Source: Talpa occidentalis (Eukaryota > Chordata > Mammalia > Eulipotyphla > Talpidae). Taken from it: 64,000 nucleotides of DNA. Numbering within the stretch: position 1 is the stretch's first letter; each line of letters opens with the position of its first letter. Below are positions 30,970 through 42,420 of the stretch, piece after piece. The notes beneath the pieces were generated by a model. That model was not told the origin of the DNA. It saw nothing but the letters and a program-made list of their open reading frames with translations, and did no database searches. Location: the NCBI RefSeq assembly GCF_014898055.3, contig NW_026555331.1, positions 95,564,684-95,628,683 of the forward strand, given 5' to 3'. The position numbers and the translations under genes were made by a program.

Positions 30970-33574
30970 CATTTACGTGAATTTCAAAGGGAACTGGACT
31001 ATATATACTATAAATCCAAAGTTAGTGACCTGTATTAGATTGATCTTTATTCACCCATCCTTAACACAATCTGAATTGCACACATCACTTCTGCTCATAT
31101 CCCATTCATTTTAAATTTAATCACATGGCCACATCTGTTGGTAAGAGTTCTAGAAATTTAGCCTGGGCCACCATGAGTCCAGTGGAATATATTATTACTA
31201 AGGATGAAAGGGAGAAGTAGTAAGCTGTCACTAAGCTGTGCTCAAAATCTCATGATTTGGTTTACAAAATCACACAAAGAACTACTTTTCCATGGAAGGT
31301 TCTTACCTTTTTTTTTTTAAATAGTTGACCCAATCCCTTTTTAAAAACTTCCTAAGGTTGAACTGAAAATGCCAGTAACCCAAAATGGAAAATGTTGGGT
31401 AAAACTGATGTATTATATTTCTTGGGTTAAATCTATGAGCTTTTGTGATTAACACAACATCTTTATTAGAATGGTCAACATAAGTTACTCTTAAAATCAT
31501 GTTAAGCAATAAGTTCCTTACGTCAGTTCTGAAAAACACACCAGAAATTTAGTAGCAAAATAGACTCCCAGTACGTGTATACCTATATCATAAAATTTTA
31601 TGCAAATCGTGTAAATTGATAAATATTAAGGAACAGAAGCCAATTTACCAATGTTATTTCTATCATGACAAAAGAATTGTGTATTTCTAAGTTTAGCAGT
31701 TTGTGATAGGCTTCAGAACATAATAAGACCTTTACTTTTATAATAGCAAAATGAAAGAAAAAGGAAGATTAATATTCCAACAATTTTATAGCCAAGAAAT
31801 TCTTCACACAATTTATCTGAGTAATACATCTAACAGAAAGAAATATGTGACACACCAAAATTAACCTGTCTTAAAAGTTAAAGAACAATTTTCACTTGGA
31901 AGACTAATGAGGTTAAAATAAAATGAAAAAATGAGTTTGAAAATGAACTTCAAGAATATAAGACACACTGTCTATCAAGTGAATTTATATATTCAGTCCC
32001 AGTTATTTGAGAGGAAGCACTTTATTGATACTAATTTGACTCTTCAATGTGTATTGAGAGTAAAAATTCACTACAGATTTCAAGAGAAAGTTTCTGGGAA
32101 CTAAGTGACAATGTACATTTTTATTCATCAAATTGAGTTTATAGGTTAACAAAGATGGCTTACTTAAGCTTCTGAAAAATTTTCCAGTGGTGATTTTCTA
32201 ATTATGTGACCTATGAATACAAGATGCTTTGTCAGATGACTTTTGTCCTTAGGTTTCTTATGCCTAATAGGACAGTGATGAATTCATATACACAATTCTA
32301 CTTAGCCTCATGTGGCCCGTATGTGTTTCTTTAAACAGCTAGATAAATACATTTTCTGACACCAGCATTTACCTTCTTAGAAAAGGTTACCAAGACAAAG
32401 TAGATAACTTTCTGAGTTAGAAATAAAATCTCCCAAGATTTAGCCCACCCAGATTATTCTGAATATAGTCATTTGCACCCCAGTTCCTTACTGTTCATTT
32501 GCAGATAGCATTTACTGACTGACCAATGAGCACAGCATTCCAGTAGACCCAAGATGTATGTGGGTTCAGTCAGGCTCAGAGGACAAAGTAAACATGTTCA
32601 TGTCCACTTGGGAGGGATAGAGTGGGAATCCCTGATCACCCTGGAAGCCACCTTTTCCCATTGGAACCAGAACTTATTTCCAACACAGAAAAAAAGGCAA
32701 TGTCGTTCTTAAAAATGCTAATAACCAAAGAACCTTATCAATAGTATTTCTTAGCCATGTTACTTCTCTCTAGTAGCCAGCCACATAGAGTGAAAATAAT
32801 GACACGGAAGGAAAGGGAAAGAGAGATCCATATGTCCTTCTCTTTTCAGTTCTTCCCTACTTGTCAGTATGGTAATAGTAGAAACTGTTGGTTAGATGCC
32901 TACATATCAAGAAGTGAATCAAAACCAATTGAGTTCATTTTGTGTATGTTTCTACTCTTCTGGTGGGAGGGAAATATATGTGCTTAAGCTATGATACAAG
33001 CTAGGAGACGTGATTGTGGGAATTTTGATAATTCCACAAATAATTTCTATATATTGGCATTTGAAACTGATTTATGTACCGCACAACATAAAGATGAGTG
33101 ACAAAAATGATACCAAAATTTTTGAATTTTAGTTTCCTTTTCTTAAAACAACATGAAAACAAGTAAAAAACCACCAAAATAAGTTGTGAAAGAGATTGCA
33201 GAAAAAAAGAAAGAGCTCTTTATTTTAGTGTTTTTTAATGGATATTTTCCTACTTTCTGAACAAGTGACCCTATATTTTCATGTTGCCCTGGACCCTGAA
33301 ATTAATGTAGCAACTGCGTTAGCTTCAGAGCCTGTGTCCCTCAGCAGCCTCTGCAAAGAGAATTGTTTTATTTTGCTATTGTAAAAGTAAAGGTCTTACT
33401 ACATTCTGAATCCCACCACAGAATGTCCTTTCTGTCACTTCCAAGTGTGATTCTCTGTCCCTCCTAACTCCACAGTGTATGAGCTACCTGGTCTCCTTGA
33501 ATACATTCCTTTCTGGTTGATTTAGCTGGGGTGGTTCCATACTTTGTAGCTAAGTTTACATTTTAGTAATGATA
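30970..33574. other. Unassigned single-copy DNA
   Basis: 2.6 kb with no gene. Around 31,080-31,200, GCTCATATCCCATTCATTTT and AATCACATGGCCACATCTGT recall an ancient mammalian LTR-type repeat whose fragments also occur near 45,206-45,600. The rest is not recognisable. Confidence 0.4.
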
Positions 33575-33740
33575 ATAGTAATAATAACAGTAAGGGTGAG
33601 ATAAGTACTATTACCTATAGTATACAGATGGGAAGATTTAGGTTAAAAATCAAGTTGCCTGAGTTCACTAGCTAATTCTTGCAGAGTCAGGATCAAACCC
33701 AAGTAGACTGATTCTAACCCTGTGGGGAGCCACATTTATA
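33575..33740 (+). mobile_element. MIR SINE
   Basis: GTACTATTACCTATAGTATA, then CAGATGGGAAGATTTAGG, GTTGCCTGAGTTCACTAGCT and GTCAGGATCAAACCCAAG with GACTGATTCTAACCC follow the MIR consensus, including the conserved core. Sense orientation. Confidence 0.75.
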
Positions 33741-35814
33741 TTTCCACTTGTCTTCTAAACACTGTGATCCCACTGGCAAGAATCTGAATAAGTTCTAAAT
33801 AGGCACGGTGCCACCTACACATAGTCATTGTTTGAGTCCAAGATAGTAAATGTTTGAATCTAGTTTTGTTGCTGAAAACATAATTCTTAGGGAAAATCCA
33901 ATAAACTGTCTTTGTTGAGAGCTACATTGGTGATGATAAGAATGTTCAAAGCTCTGTTTCTGGTTTTTATTTTCCCTAGATTTTATTTCCCTGAATTTTA
34001 CAAGACTTCACCACCACATGATGATACTGATTAGGATAGTCAGACAAGTGAAGAATTAAATGTAAATATTCACCTCATTTTTGATGTTGTTGTTTGTTTA
34101 TCAGAGGTGCTAGAATAGCTCTCTCAGCAAGTTGTTTTCATGCTGCTTGTCTATTGTTTCTCTTATTGAAGTTGCCCAGATATCCTGGCAAGAAACCCTG
34201 CTTTGCCATCACAACTGCTTCTTGAAAGGTTCTGCACAAATAAAAGAGTGATGATAATGTCTGAGACTGATGGAATCTGGGCGTTTGGACAGTACGTGCT
34301 TATGAAATGTACTATTCTGTCATGAGTCCTTTAGCCTGTGAAAGTTAAATTATTCTAACTTTGGGACACATCAGTTTTTTAAAATTTCCAAATTTTGCCG
34401 ATGCAAGGTAACAGAGATATGGTGCTTAAAGAAAGTATGCAACTTACTGTAAAAAAAAAAAAAAAGGCTGCATGCAATGTGGATCCACTGTGCAAGTTAA
34501 AACACTACACACCACAAAGGTGAGGATCATAGGACAAATATTTCTGTACCAGCTATGGGTGGGATGGTGTCTTTATGATTTATTCTAAAATAACAAAACA
34601 ATCTAAAACAATGAAGTGTTTCTCTGTGTCTCATGAATATATATGAATTCAGTTCATGACAGAACAAGTCATTGGTTGTCTCTGCCAAGCAGCCCAAAGG
34701 GGATGATTGATTGTTTTATGCAGAATCTCGCACAGTCTGAGTTACTTGAAATCTGCGGTTGACGAAATGCAAAACACTGCCAAAAATGAATGTAACTCTT
34801 AAATAGTATCACAATGTTTATACTGATGACCAGAAGTACTTGAGATCTAATAATCACAAACTTCCCAAATTACTACAGATATCCTTACATAAACTATGTT
34901 TTTATTACTTCTTTAAACAAAGCTAGTACATACACTAGAAAATAGATTTGATTACTTTTAGTTGCTCACTTCATACATACTGGTGGGTGTTCATGAGAAA
35001 AAAAATTTACCATAAGCCAATATAAGCAAGTGGTTTCTTTTTTTATAGTTAAATAAGTAAAATATCCCTTTCTAAAATGTAACTTGCCTAACTTTTTATT
35101 TGCTTAGACTCTAAAAATATATTTTCATATACAATAATTAGGGAATCATTTTTTTGTTTTCAAATTTCTGGCTATTTTTGGTGAAATTTTTGGTGAAAGG
35201 GAAGGCTTACACTTACCTCGATCCATAGATTTTCCTAATTTAGGTTCCCTCTAGAGTGGATCCCAAGACATGGAGTTATGGTAACTGAAGGGCTACCACA
35301 GGAAGCAGGAATGAAGGAACAGGGAGAGTGAGGAAGGACGGAGAGGCCAGTATGGGCCTGTGTGGTATGAAAATAGCTCGCAGAGGACATAGGGACTCCA
35401 CACTGCAGGGCACACTGGGTAAAAGAATGCCCACATTCTCCTTCGGACGGGCAGGTGTCAAGAGTTTTTCCAGCTACTAGTCCTCCCTTGGTCAAGGGTT
35501 GTTCCAAGGGATGTTACCTTCTCACTGCTGGGCTGGACATGTACAGTTTGAGGAAGTGTTTGTGATTTGGGAATAAAGAAAAAAACACCCCACCTGCTAA
35601 GCAAGCACTCATGAACCAAGTACCCTGCATGCAGACAGTTTTCAAAAATACTTAACATTTATATTCATGAAATTGAAATAACTGTGACAGCTGATTTTTA
35701 CATCTATTTAGGAGCAGAGGGACTATAGCTTTTTTTCAAATCAGAGCTACTCAGACGTAAATTTATTTCATAAACTCCTTGGAATTGTCTTGTAGTAAAG
35801 TTGCAAAATCTAGT
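33741..35814. other. Unassigned DNA
   Basis: No gene. An A-run lies at 34,450-34,465. Reverse frames of 60-90 codons at 35,235-35,658 show no recognisable domain. Confidence 0.4.
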
Positions 35815-35970
35815 AATAGTAGCTATTTCTTACGGCTATGTGAGGATTATATGAAGATAATTTAGGTAAGCTCTTACTAGTGCTACTTATTATACTACAA
35901 GTGTTTACACTATTGCTTACAGGAGTAAAAGTTCAATTAATATTAGCTATTGATGGGAAACGATCATTAA
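35815..35970 (-). mobile_element. MIR SINE fragment, reverse
   Basis: TGTGAGGATTATATGAAGAT, TTTAGGTAAGCTCTTACTAG and TTCAATTAATATTAGCTATT match the reversed 5' half of MIR (TGAGGATTAAATGAGATAAT..TCAATAAATGTTAGCTA). Confidence 0.6.
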
Positions 35971-36079
35971 TGTCAATGTAGCATGAAAAAAGGTGACCTG
36001 TACAATCACCCTGCTTTCTACATTATTCCTAATTCCACATTCCTGAGGAAGAACACATCTCCCTTCCCATTGCCAAAAA

Positions 36080-36240
36080 TAACTGAAATAATAGGTGAGG
36101 TGATGGATGTGTCCACTAAATTTATTGTGGTAAGCATTTCACAATACACACATATATCAAATCATCACATTGTACTCTTTAATATTAGACAACATTATAT
36201 GTCAACTGTATCTCAATAAAACTGGAAAAAATTCTAAAAA
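36080..36240 (+). mobile_element. L1 3' end, old
   Basis: GGTGATGGATGTGTCCACTA, AAGCATTTCACAATACACAC with ATATATCAAATCATCACATT, ending ACTGTATCTCAATAAAACTG with GAAAAAA, is the standard old L1 3'UTR terminus with poly(A) signal. Confidence 0.75.
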
Positions 36241-36329
36241 ACTTGTGAGTTACCAAGATTGATTATTCTATTTATTTCAAGTGACAGATGCCTATAGTTG
36301 TAGATGCATAACCCTTAACCTATCAACAC

Positions 36330-37060
36330 TATTTGTCATGTCATTTGTTTGCTGCCTAGCAAAGTACCTCTAAAACTTAGTGATTTAACATAATAATAAG
36401 TGGGGCCTCCCTGGTGGCACAGGGGCTAATGACAGCACTATCAAGCTATCACCAGCCACTGCAACACGAGTTCGATCCCCAGTGGGGCCGGGAGCAACCC
36501 ACATGGCACAGCAGACCTCTCCGGCCTCACCCGCTGCTCCCCTCAGCAGTGTATTTCAGTAGATCTGCCTATTCTGTTCCCCACTCTCTCTGGATAATCC
36601 TCTCAACCCCACACCTCTGGCTTACACCCCAGTTCTTGTATGCATAAAGAAATAAATCTTTTAAAATAATAATAATAAGCACTTTTATCACATTGCACAT
36701 TTTTTGCTTTTTTTGTTTGTTTTTTTGGTCAATAACTCAAAGAGGGCTCTGTGAGCAGTTCTCACTAGGAGTCTCTCATTTAGTTGTATTTGATTCTGGC
36801 TGGTTCTGCAATAACCTGAAGGTTTGATTGGATCTGGATGATCCACTTCCAACACGACTCATTCATGAGAATGGTAAGTTGGTGCTGGCTGTGGCATGGA
36901 GGCCTCAAGTCCTCTGCATAGAGTCATTTGAGTGCCTGCACATGACCTAACATCACAAGTCATACACCCTCACTTCCACCATAATCTGCTGACCACACAG
37001 GGCTAGCACACAAGGTATGAACATCAGCAGATAAGGATTATTGGGAACCATCTTGGAACT
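36330..37060 (+). mobile_element. Ancient LTR-type repeat, family unassigned, SINE-interrupted
   Basis: CTCTAAAACTTAGTGATTTA before the SINE and AACTCAAAGAGGGCTCTGTG, TCTGGCTGGTTCTGCAATAA and GGCATGGAGGCCTCAAGTCC after it follow an old mammalian repeat that includes a TAAAACTTAGTGGCTTAAAAC-like block. I cannot give the family name. Confidence 0.35.
36391..36679 (+). mobile_element. tRNA-derived SINE, older lineage
   Basis: TAATAATAAG flanks it (36,391-36,400 and 36,670-36,679). The body begins TGGGGCCTCCCTGGTGGCAC. The B box GAGTTCGATCCCCAG is intact and the tail is AAATAAATCTTTTAAAA. Confidence 0.9.
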
Positions 37061-38644
37061 CATGTGCATATCAAAATTTCCTGCAGAGTATATTTGTTTA
37101 GAAGAGATTATACCACATATAATCAGCAATACTTATAGCACAACAGAACATAGACAAGAATGGTCTTTCACCAAACCTAACTTAAGCCTTAATTTTTCAC
37201 TTGTATATACATGCAACTGCAACCTTACTCCTATGTCCTACCCTTTTAGGAAAGGCCTAAAGCAAGCAGGTAATTAGGCAACTCTCAAGCAGAATTCACC
37301 TCAAAGACATATTTGGCTTGGCCTAGTCAGTGTGTATAATGAATATGCAATTAAATACCTTTACAATAGCATTGATTCTTCACTTTGCCAACACTCACTA
37401 CATAGTTAAATCCTACAAAGTATGTATTATCTGCCTGACCCTCAAAGGCACTTAAACCCTGCCTTAAAGGAATAGAAACTGCAAGTGTAGAGACAAAAGA
37501 GCCAAAGGGGGAAAGAGGACAAAGAGTTCCTGAAGCAAGCTCACTCAGCTGTCCTCTTTTCCTGCAGAGGATATTACAAGAACAAATAAAAGTCTTGGCA
37601 GTATCATGAAAGATTTAACATAGGCAGGAGAATAATGTTCTTGAGAGTGAAGTCTGTTAAACACCAAAGTAAGGAAATGGAAACTCCTTCTCAGGAGGTC
37701 TTTAGAAATAGGAAAGATTTTAATCTGTCTGGAAGAATTTAGGTGTGGTTTTTCTTGGGGGTAAATGGGTTGGTTTATATAACGCACAAAGTTTCTTCCA
37801 TGATTTTTTGACCCCCTTCTATGACTTTTTAAAAAGTTCCGCCCTCCCTTCACCCTCCCCACACACAAAGGCCCTTAGGTGCAGAGTACGTCATGACTCT
37901 ATCATGAAGTTCAACGATTCCCTCTTCTGGGAAGCAGGAGACCACCCAGGCAAGCAATGATAGGCTGCCACCCGAAGTCTATGTATTTGGCTTGCTGTAA
38001 ATTGTCATTTTATTCTTCTGTTTGTAGAATTATTTTCAAAGTCTGTTCATAAGTGTTATTAGTTTTCAAAGTTTCTATTATTTCATATCTTTTTCCCATA
38101 AATATTCCCCAAGGAAAAAAACAAAGATTCTGATTTGTAGTACATCCAATAATATATGCATGTTTTTAAAGTTCAACACTTTTAAGAAGAAAGTAGTCTG
38201 TAATTTATACTTTATCCAAGCCTCATCATTTTCAATGTGTGTGTTCTCATGTGAAGAAATCCAATGCTTCCAACATATTCTTTGAATGTTATGTTTTCTT
38301 TTCTAAACAAACAATGTGATGATCAATTTCAACCTTATGCCCAGGCTTCTATACAAGTATGTTTCCCATTAAAGTTCATCATAACTTTTCCAAATGTGTT
38401 TCTCAAACAAATCAAGATTCTTTTATCCCCACATAGCTAAATAGTCTTGATTTAATTTGAGAAAAAAATTCACGTATCAGAGGTCAACAGAAACTAGAAG
38501 GCTTAGTGCCACTGTTAAAAAATTCATTGCACTACTAATGGAAAGATATACTGTACATCACCTTTTATACTCAAAAATCTAGAAAGCCTTACCTCCTTTT
38601 TTAACCTGTGTGGTCCATAACTCTTAAGTTATTCATTCAGTGAA
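37061..38644. other. Unassigned DNA
   Basis: No gene. The 107-codon reverse frame at 37,545-37,868 has no recognisable domain. No repeat family is identified. Confidence 0.4.
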
Positions 38645-39153
38645 TCCTTTTTTTTTTCTTTCAGCCTTATTGTGGTGTGATTAGAGAAAAGAAAAGTTAG
38701 ATATTAAAAGTATACATCACGATATTTGATATGGGTATGTATTTTGAAAGTATTCTTCCCATAAAGTTAATTAATCCCATCATCTCACATATTCCATGCT
38801 CCCCTCTTTTTTGTAAGAATATCTAAGTTCTACTCTCTTAGGAGTTTCAGTTACACAATACAGTGCTTGGAACTATAACCACTATATTTTATCATTACAT
38901 TAGATCATCAGAATTTACTCACTTTATAGCTGAAAATTTGTACCCTTTCACCAACCCCCCATTCCCCCCACTACCTGATCCCTGGTAACGACCTTTTAAT
39001 TCTCTATTTCTTGGCTCTTGTTTTCAGACTCCACCTGTAAGTGATATTGATAGAGGACAAGAATAGAAAAAAAAAAACTGAAAAGGAGGTGTACCACAAG
39101 ACCAGAAACCTGGCTCACAAGGAGATGGGGGTAGAAGAGATTAACATAGCCAT

Positions 39154-39247
39154 TGACACAGCTATGGAAACCAAGATCCTTAGGCACAGACCACACAGTT
39201 GCGGAAACTGACATCCTTAGGCGCAGACTAGTATCCTTAGGCGTGGA
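39154..39247 (+). repeat. Tandem sub-repeat in LTR U3
   Basis: A 37-bp unit occurs at about 39,154-39,190 and 39,191-39,227. Its end, ATCCTTAGGC(A/G)CAGA, recurs partially at 39,233-39,247. U3 repeats of this kind often act as enhancer repeats in retroviral LTRs. Confidence 0.75.
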
Positions 39248-39679
39248 TGCCTAGATTACAAAGCATAACATCCAAGCAGGTATCCGAGGGCGCATCCAGA
39301 GGTAAAGATATAGAGATTGAGCCCATTGTAGAATCTCTGGTCCCTTTCAATTTCTACATAGTTATGCAACATTAGCAACCAATTGATGGCTCACAAGGAG
39401 TGAGCCCCTCCCAAACAGAAGACTATATCAGTTCAATCTCTGCACAGGCTCGGGGCAGCACTCTGGGCAGCAACTCCTCTGCCCACTTGCCTATGCAGGT
39501 GCCTCTTTTCACCAACTCTCTCCTCTGCAGGGCAGCAGCCTTCCTGCCTGCCTGTGACCTGCCAAGGTCGCCCGCCTGCAACCATGCAGGCCTCCCTTAG
39601 CAAACCTGTTCCTTTGTGGCAGCTCTTCCTGCCTGCTTGTGTCTATGTAAGGTGTCTTTGACTGTTTTATTCCTTCTCT

Positions 39680-39685
39680 AATAAA
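39680..39685 (+). terminator. LTR poly(A) signal
   Basis: AATAAA, followed by a U5-like segment of about 155 bases that ends at CA. Confidence 0.65.
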
Positions 39686-40321
39686 CATGCCCTTCAAATA
39701 TAACCAAAGTCTCTGTCTCATGGAGAAACTAGCCTGGGAAACCAGCTGCGTGTCGCTGAAACAGGAGCTCTGGTGAAACCTTTCCCAGAGTGAACCCAAG
39801 GACCCCGCACTCCAAACCCACAGACTCTGAAAATGACAACAATATCATGTGGTGTTTCCCCTTTCTCTGGTTTATTTTACTTAGCATGATGTGCACAAGG
39901 TTCACCCATGTTGTCACAAACAGAAGGATTTCCTTCATTCTCACAGGTAAATAATATTCCATTGTACATATAGGCAACATACCCTGTGTCCATTTATTCA
40001 TTGACAGACACATAGATTACTTCCATATCTCTGCTATTGGGAATAATGTGGCAATGAACATGAGTACAGATATTCTGTCAATACCCTGTTTTGATTTCCT
40101 TTGGATATATTATACTCAGAAATAGAATTGCTGAATCATATTGATACTGGAATTGTAGGTTTTCAGGCAAGTTAGGGATAATGTATGGCAGTTCTATTTT
40201 TAATTTCTTGAGGAACTTTGTACTGTTCTTCAGTGTAGCTTCAAAATTTGCCTACAATTTACAAACTTTTCCTTCTTTTCGCCCCTCCCAGTCCTCACCA
40301 ACACTTGTTATCTCTTTTCAT

Positions 40322-40468
40322 TGGTAGCCTTTTTTTTTTTGAGAAGAAGTTTTATTACCTAATTTATTTTTTTATTTTTTTTAATTTTACATCATTGTTC
40401 ATTTTTCTTTTTTTTTTTTTACAGTGTTTGCCTTCTTTTCTCAAGTGTAGTTCCCATAGATGGTAGCC
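40322..40468 (-). pseudogene. Short 3' retrocopy of a cellular mRNA, 5'-truncated
   Basis: Reverse-strand insert of 131 bp with an 8-bp duplication TGGTAGCC (40,322-40,329; 40,461-40,468) inside the old L1. Read on the reverse strand it has a short frame ending G-T-T-L-E-K-R-R-Q-T-L and a TAA stop, then an A-rich 3'UTR with AATAAAAC and a poly(A) tail (T's at 40,330-40,340). This is the layout of a processed mRNA end copied by L1. The parent gene is not identified, and the coding reading could be chance since only about 11 codons remain. Confidence 0.6.
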
Positions 40469-40785
40469 ATTCCTACAGGCTTGAAGTGGCATATCTCTAT
40501 GGTTTTGATTTGCATTCCCTTGATTACTTAGTGATGTTGGATATCTTTTCATGTACCTCAGCCATTTGAATGTCTTTAGAAAAGTGTCCATCAGTTCCTT
40601 TTTTCATTTTTTATCAGATAGCTGTCATTTTTTTCTGAGTGTATGAGTTCTTTATATATTGTCAATATTAAACCCTTTACTAGATATGTGATTTGAAAAT
40701 ATTTCTCCCATTCAATAGGTTGCCTTTCCATTTTGTTGATGACTTTGCTATACAGGAGTTTTTAGTTTGAGATAGTTGTATTTGT

Positions 40786-40990
40786 TTATTTCAGTGAGCC
40801 ATAACTTTTAAGACCCAGGTTGTTTATTTTTGTAATTATGAAAATTTTGAAACCTACAGAAAAGTTGAAAGAATTTTATACTGAACACCCATATATCCAC
40901 CATCTTTTACCATAACCTTAATGTTAGTATTTTACTAACTCAGATTCATTTTAATTAACATAAAACAACAATCATCCTCTATTTCCCATA
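40786..40990 (-). mobile_element. Possible old L1 3'UTR fragment
   Basis: GAAACCTACAGAAAAGTTGA with ATACTGAACACCCATATATC and CACCATCTTTTACCATAACC resembles a segment common in old L1 3'UTRs. Orientation and family are uncertain. Confidence 0.35.
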
Positions 40991-42179
40991 ATCCGAACAT
41001 GTCATCTTGATGGAGGGAATTTCTGTTCTGTCAGCTATGTATCCCCATCAGAGAAGAAAATTTGGAAGAACCTCATATTCTGTGAGGTGACTTAGATTAA
41101 AAATGACAACAATGTATTGAAACTCAAGAGAATTCATAATGAAAGTTGAAAAATTCATTGGTAATCCTTGGATATATTTAATACCAAGCCACAATTCTGA
41201 AAATAAATCAGTATGTTCAAAAAAGCAAAGCATTTGTTTTCTCTGTATACACGATAATTCTGGGTAACTAAATCATTGACAAGAGAAAGCTTTTTATAAG
41301 AGAATTACAGGCAATAAATACAGAGGAAAAGAGATTTTTGTACATCACTTAATAAAATAAAGGATCCAGACAAGTATCACAGGTTGTTAAGGTGAAAGGT
41401 GGACAGGGAATCTTACAATGGATAATTATAGAGAAAATTCTTGACTCCACTGATGAATATTAGTGCCACTAAAACTAAGATGGAAGATATTATGAATCCT
41501 CTCAATGATGTAATAAGAATGCACCATGCTATCTGTAAAGTATTCCTCACTTTAAAAAATTAAATCTAAATCAAGTATCTGAATTCAACTCAAGCTGTAA
41601 CTCCCAATTTATAGGAAATACAGTAATAGAAGCACTAGATAAATAGTCCCATGAGAAAGCAGGAAAAAAAATGCAGAAGATAGAACATTACACAGGATTA
41701 ATGAACTGGTTTATTCAATAATAAAAAATATTAAAATGGGGTAGGGGGTAAGTAGAAGATTGAAAGACCTAAACACATTAACAAATTAAATACTAATTGT
41801 GGACCTTGTTTGGATCCTGATTGAAATAAATCAATTGCAAAAAGACATTTTTATACAATTTGAACAGGGAATAAATACTAGATGGGATACATTTTAAAAT
41901 ATACAAGGAAATAAAAGGAGAGATATAATTAGCAATATATTCTCTCAACATGTATGTATGGTGATAGAAAAAAAGGCATATGAGGGAGAATGAATGGCGT
42001 TAACAATCGTTTATTAGCTTTAAAATCTATGCTATGCTCGGAAATATTGTTGGTACATAGGAATTTGTACCAAAAGTTATCTTGATGTCATAATGTAATA
42101 AATGCAAATAAGAAATTTTATACTTAACAGTAACATAATTAACCCTGTTTTGAGAAAAATAAATTAACTTTAAATTTTT
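40991..42179. other. Unassigned A+T-rich DNA
   Basis: No gene or repeat recognised. Confidence 0.45.
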
Positions 42180-42420
42180 TTGCAGCTGATCTTAGATTAT
42201 AAGATCAAAATGGTGGTTGTTACAGAACAAAGGAGAAGAATTTGGGTTGACTGGGTCAAGAGGATCAACTGCAGGGTGGTGGATGACAACTAGACTGGTT
42301 CTCATGAACTAGGTGGTTCTCATGATGTAGTATACAGATGTCAAATTACAATGCTGTGTTCCTGAAACCTATAGTGTTTTCAACCAGTAACTTGAATGAA
42401 AATTTAAAAAAATATATTTT
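42180..42420 (+). mobile_element. L1 3'UTR fragment
   Basis: CAAAATGGTGGTTGTTACAGA, GGGTGGTGGATGACAACTAG and AATTACAATGCTGTGTTCCT with GAAACCTATAGTG are typical of old L1 3' ends. Confidence 0.55.

Larger units (their letters stand above)
39048..39841 (+). mobile_element. Solo LTR of an endogenous retrovirus, 794 bp, 4-bp TSD
   Basis: The insert starts TGATAGAGGAC and ends GACAACA, the TG...CA of retroviral LTRs, and lies between two ATAT copies (39,044-39,047; 39,842-39,845). The old L1 reads on across the join, so the borders are firm. A 4-bp duplication is typical of gammaretrovirus-like (class I) elements. The AATAAA at 39,680 favours + orientation. No gag, pol, env or second LTR is present, so this is the usual product of LTR-LTR recombination. 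A 37-bp unit is tandemly repeated at 39,154-39,227. The 66-96-codon frames across the LTR are not genes. Exact family not named. Confidence 0.85.
38645..40785 (-). mobile_element. Old L1 3' portion, reverse, host to two later insertions
   Basis: 3'UTR on the left (CCTTATTGTGGTGTGATTAG to TGATCCCTGGTAACGACC), then reversed ORF2: TTATTTTACTTAGCATGATG, TATTCCATTGTACATATAGG, TTTGATTTGCATTCCCTTG and CAATAGGTTGCCTTTCCATT near the right end. A solo LTR (39,048-39,841) and a short retrocopy (40,330-40,460) interrupt it. Removing both restores continuous L1 text, which dates them after this L1. Confidence 0.85.

Noticed and set aside
39400..39800. 66- and 96-codon frames across the LTR
   Set aside because: They lie in LTR U3/R/U5 sequence, which is non-coding in simple retroviruses.
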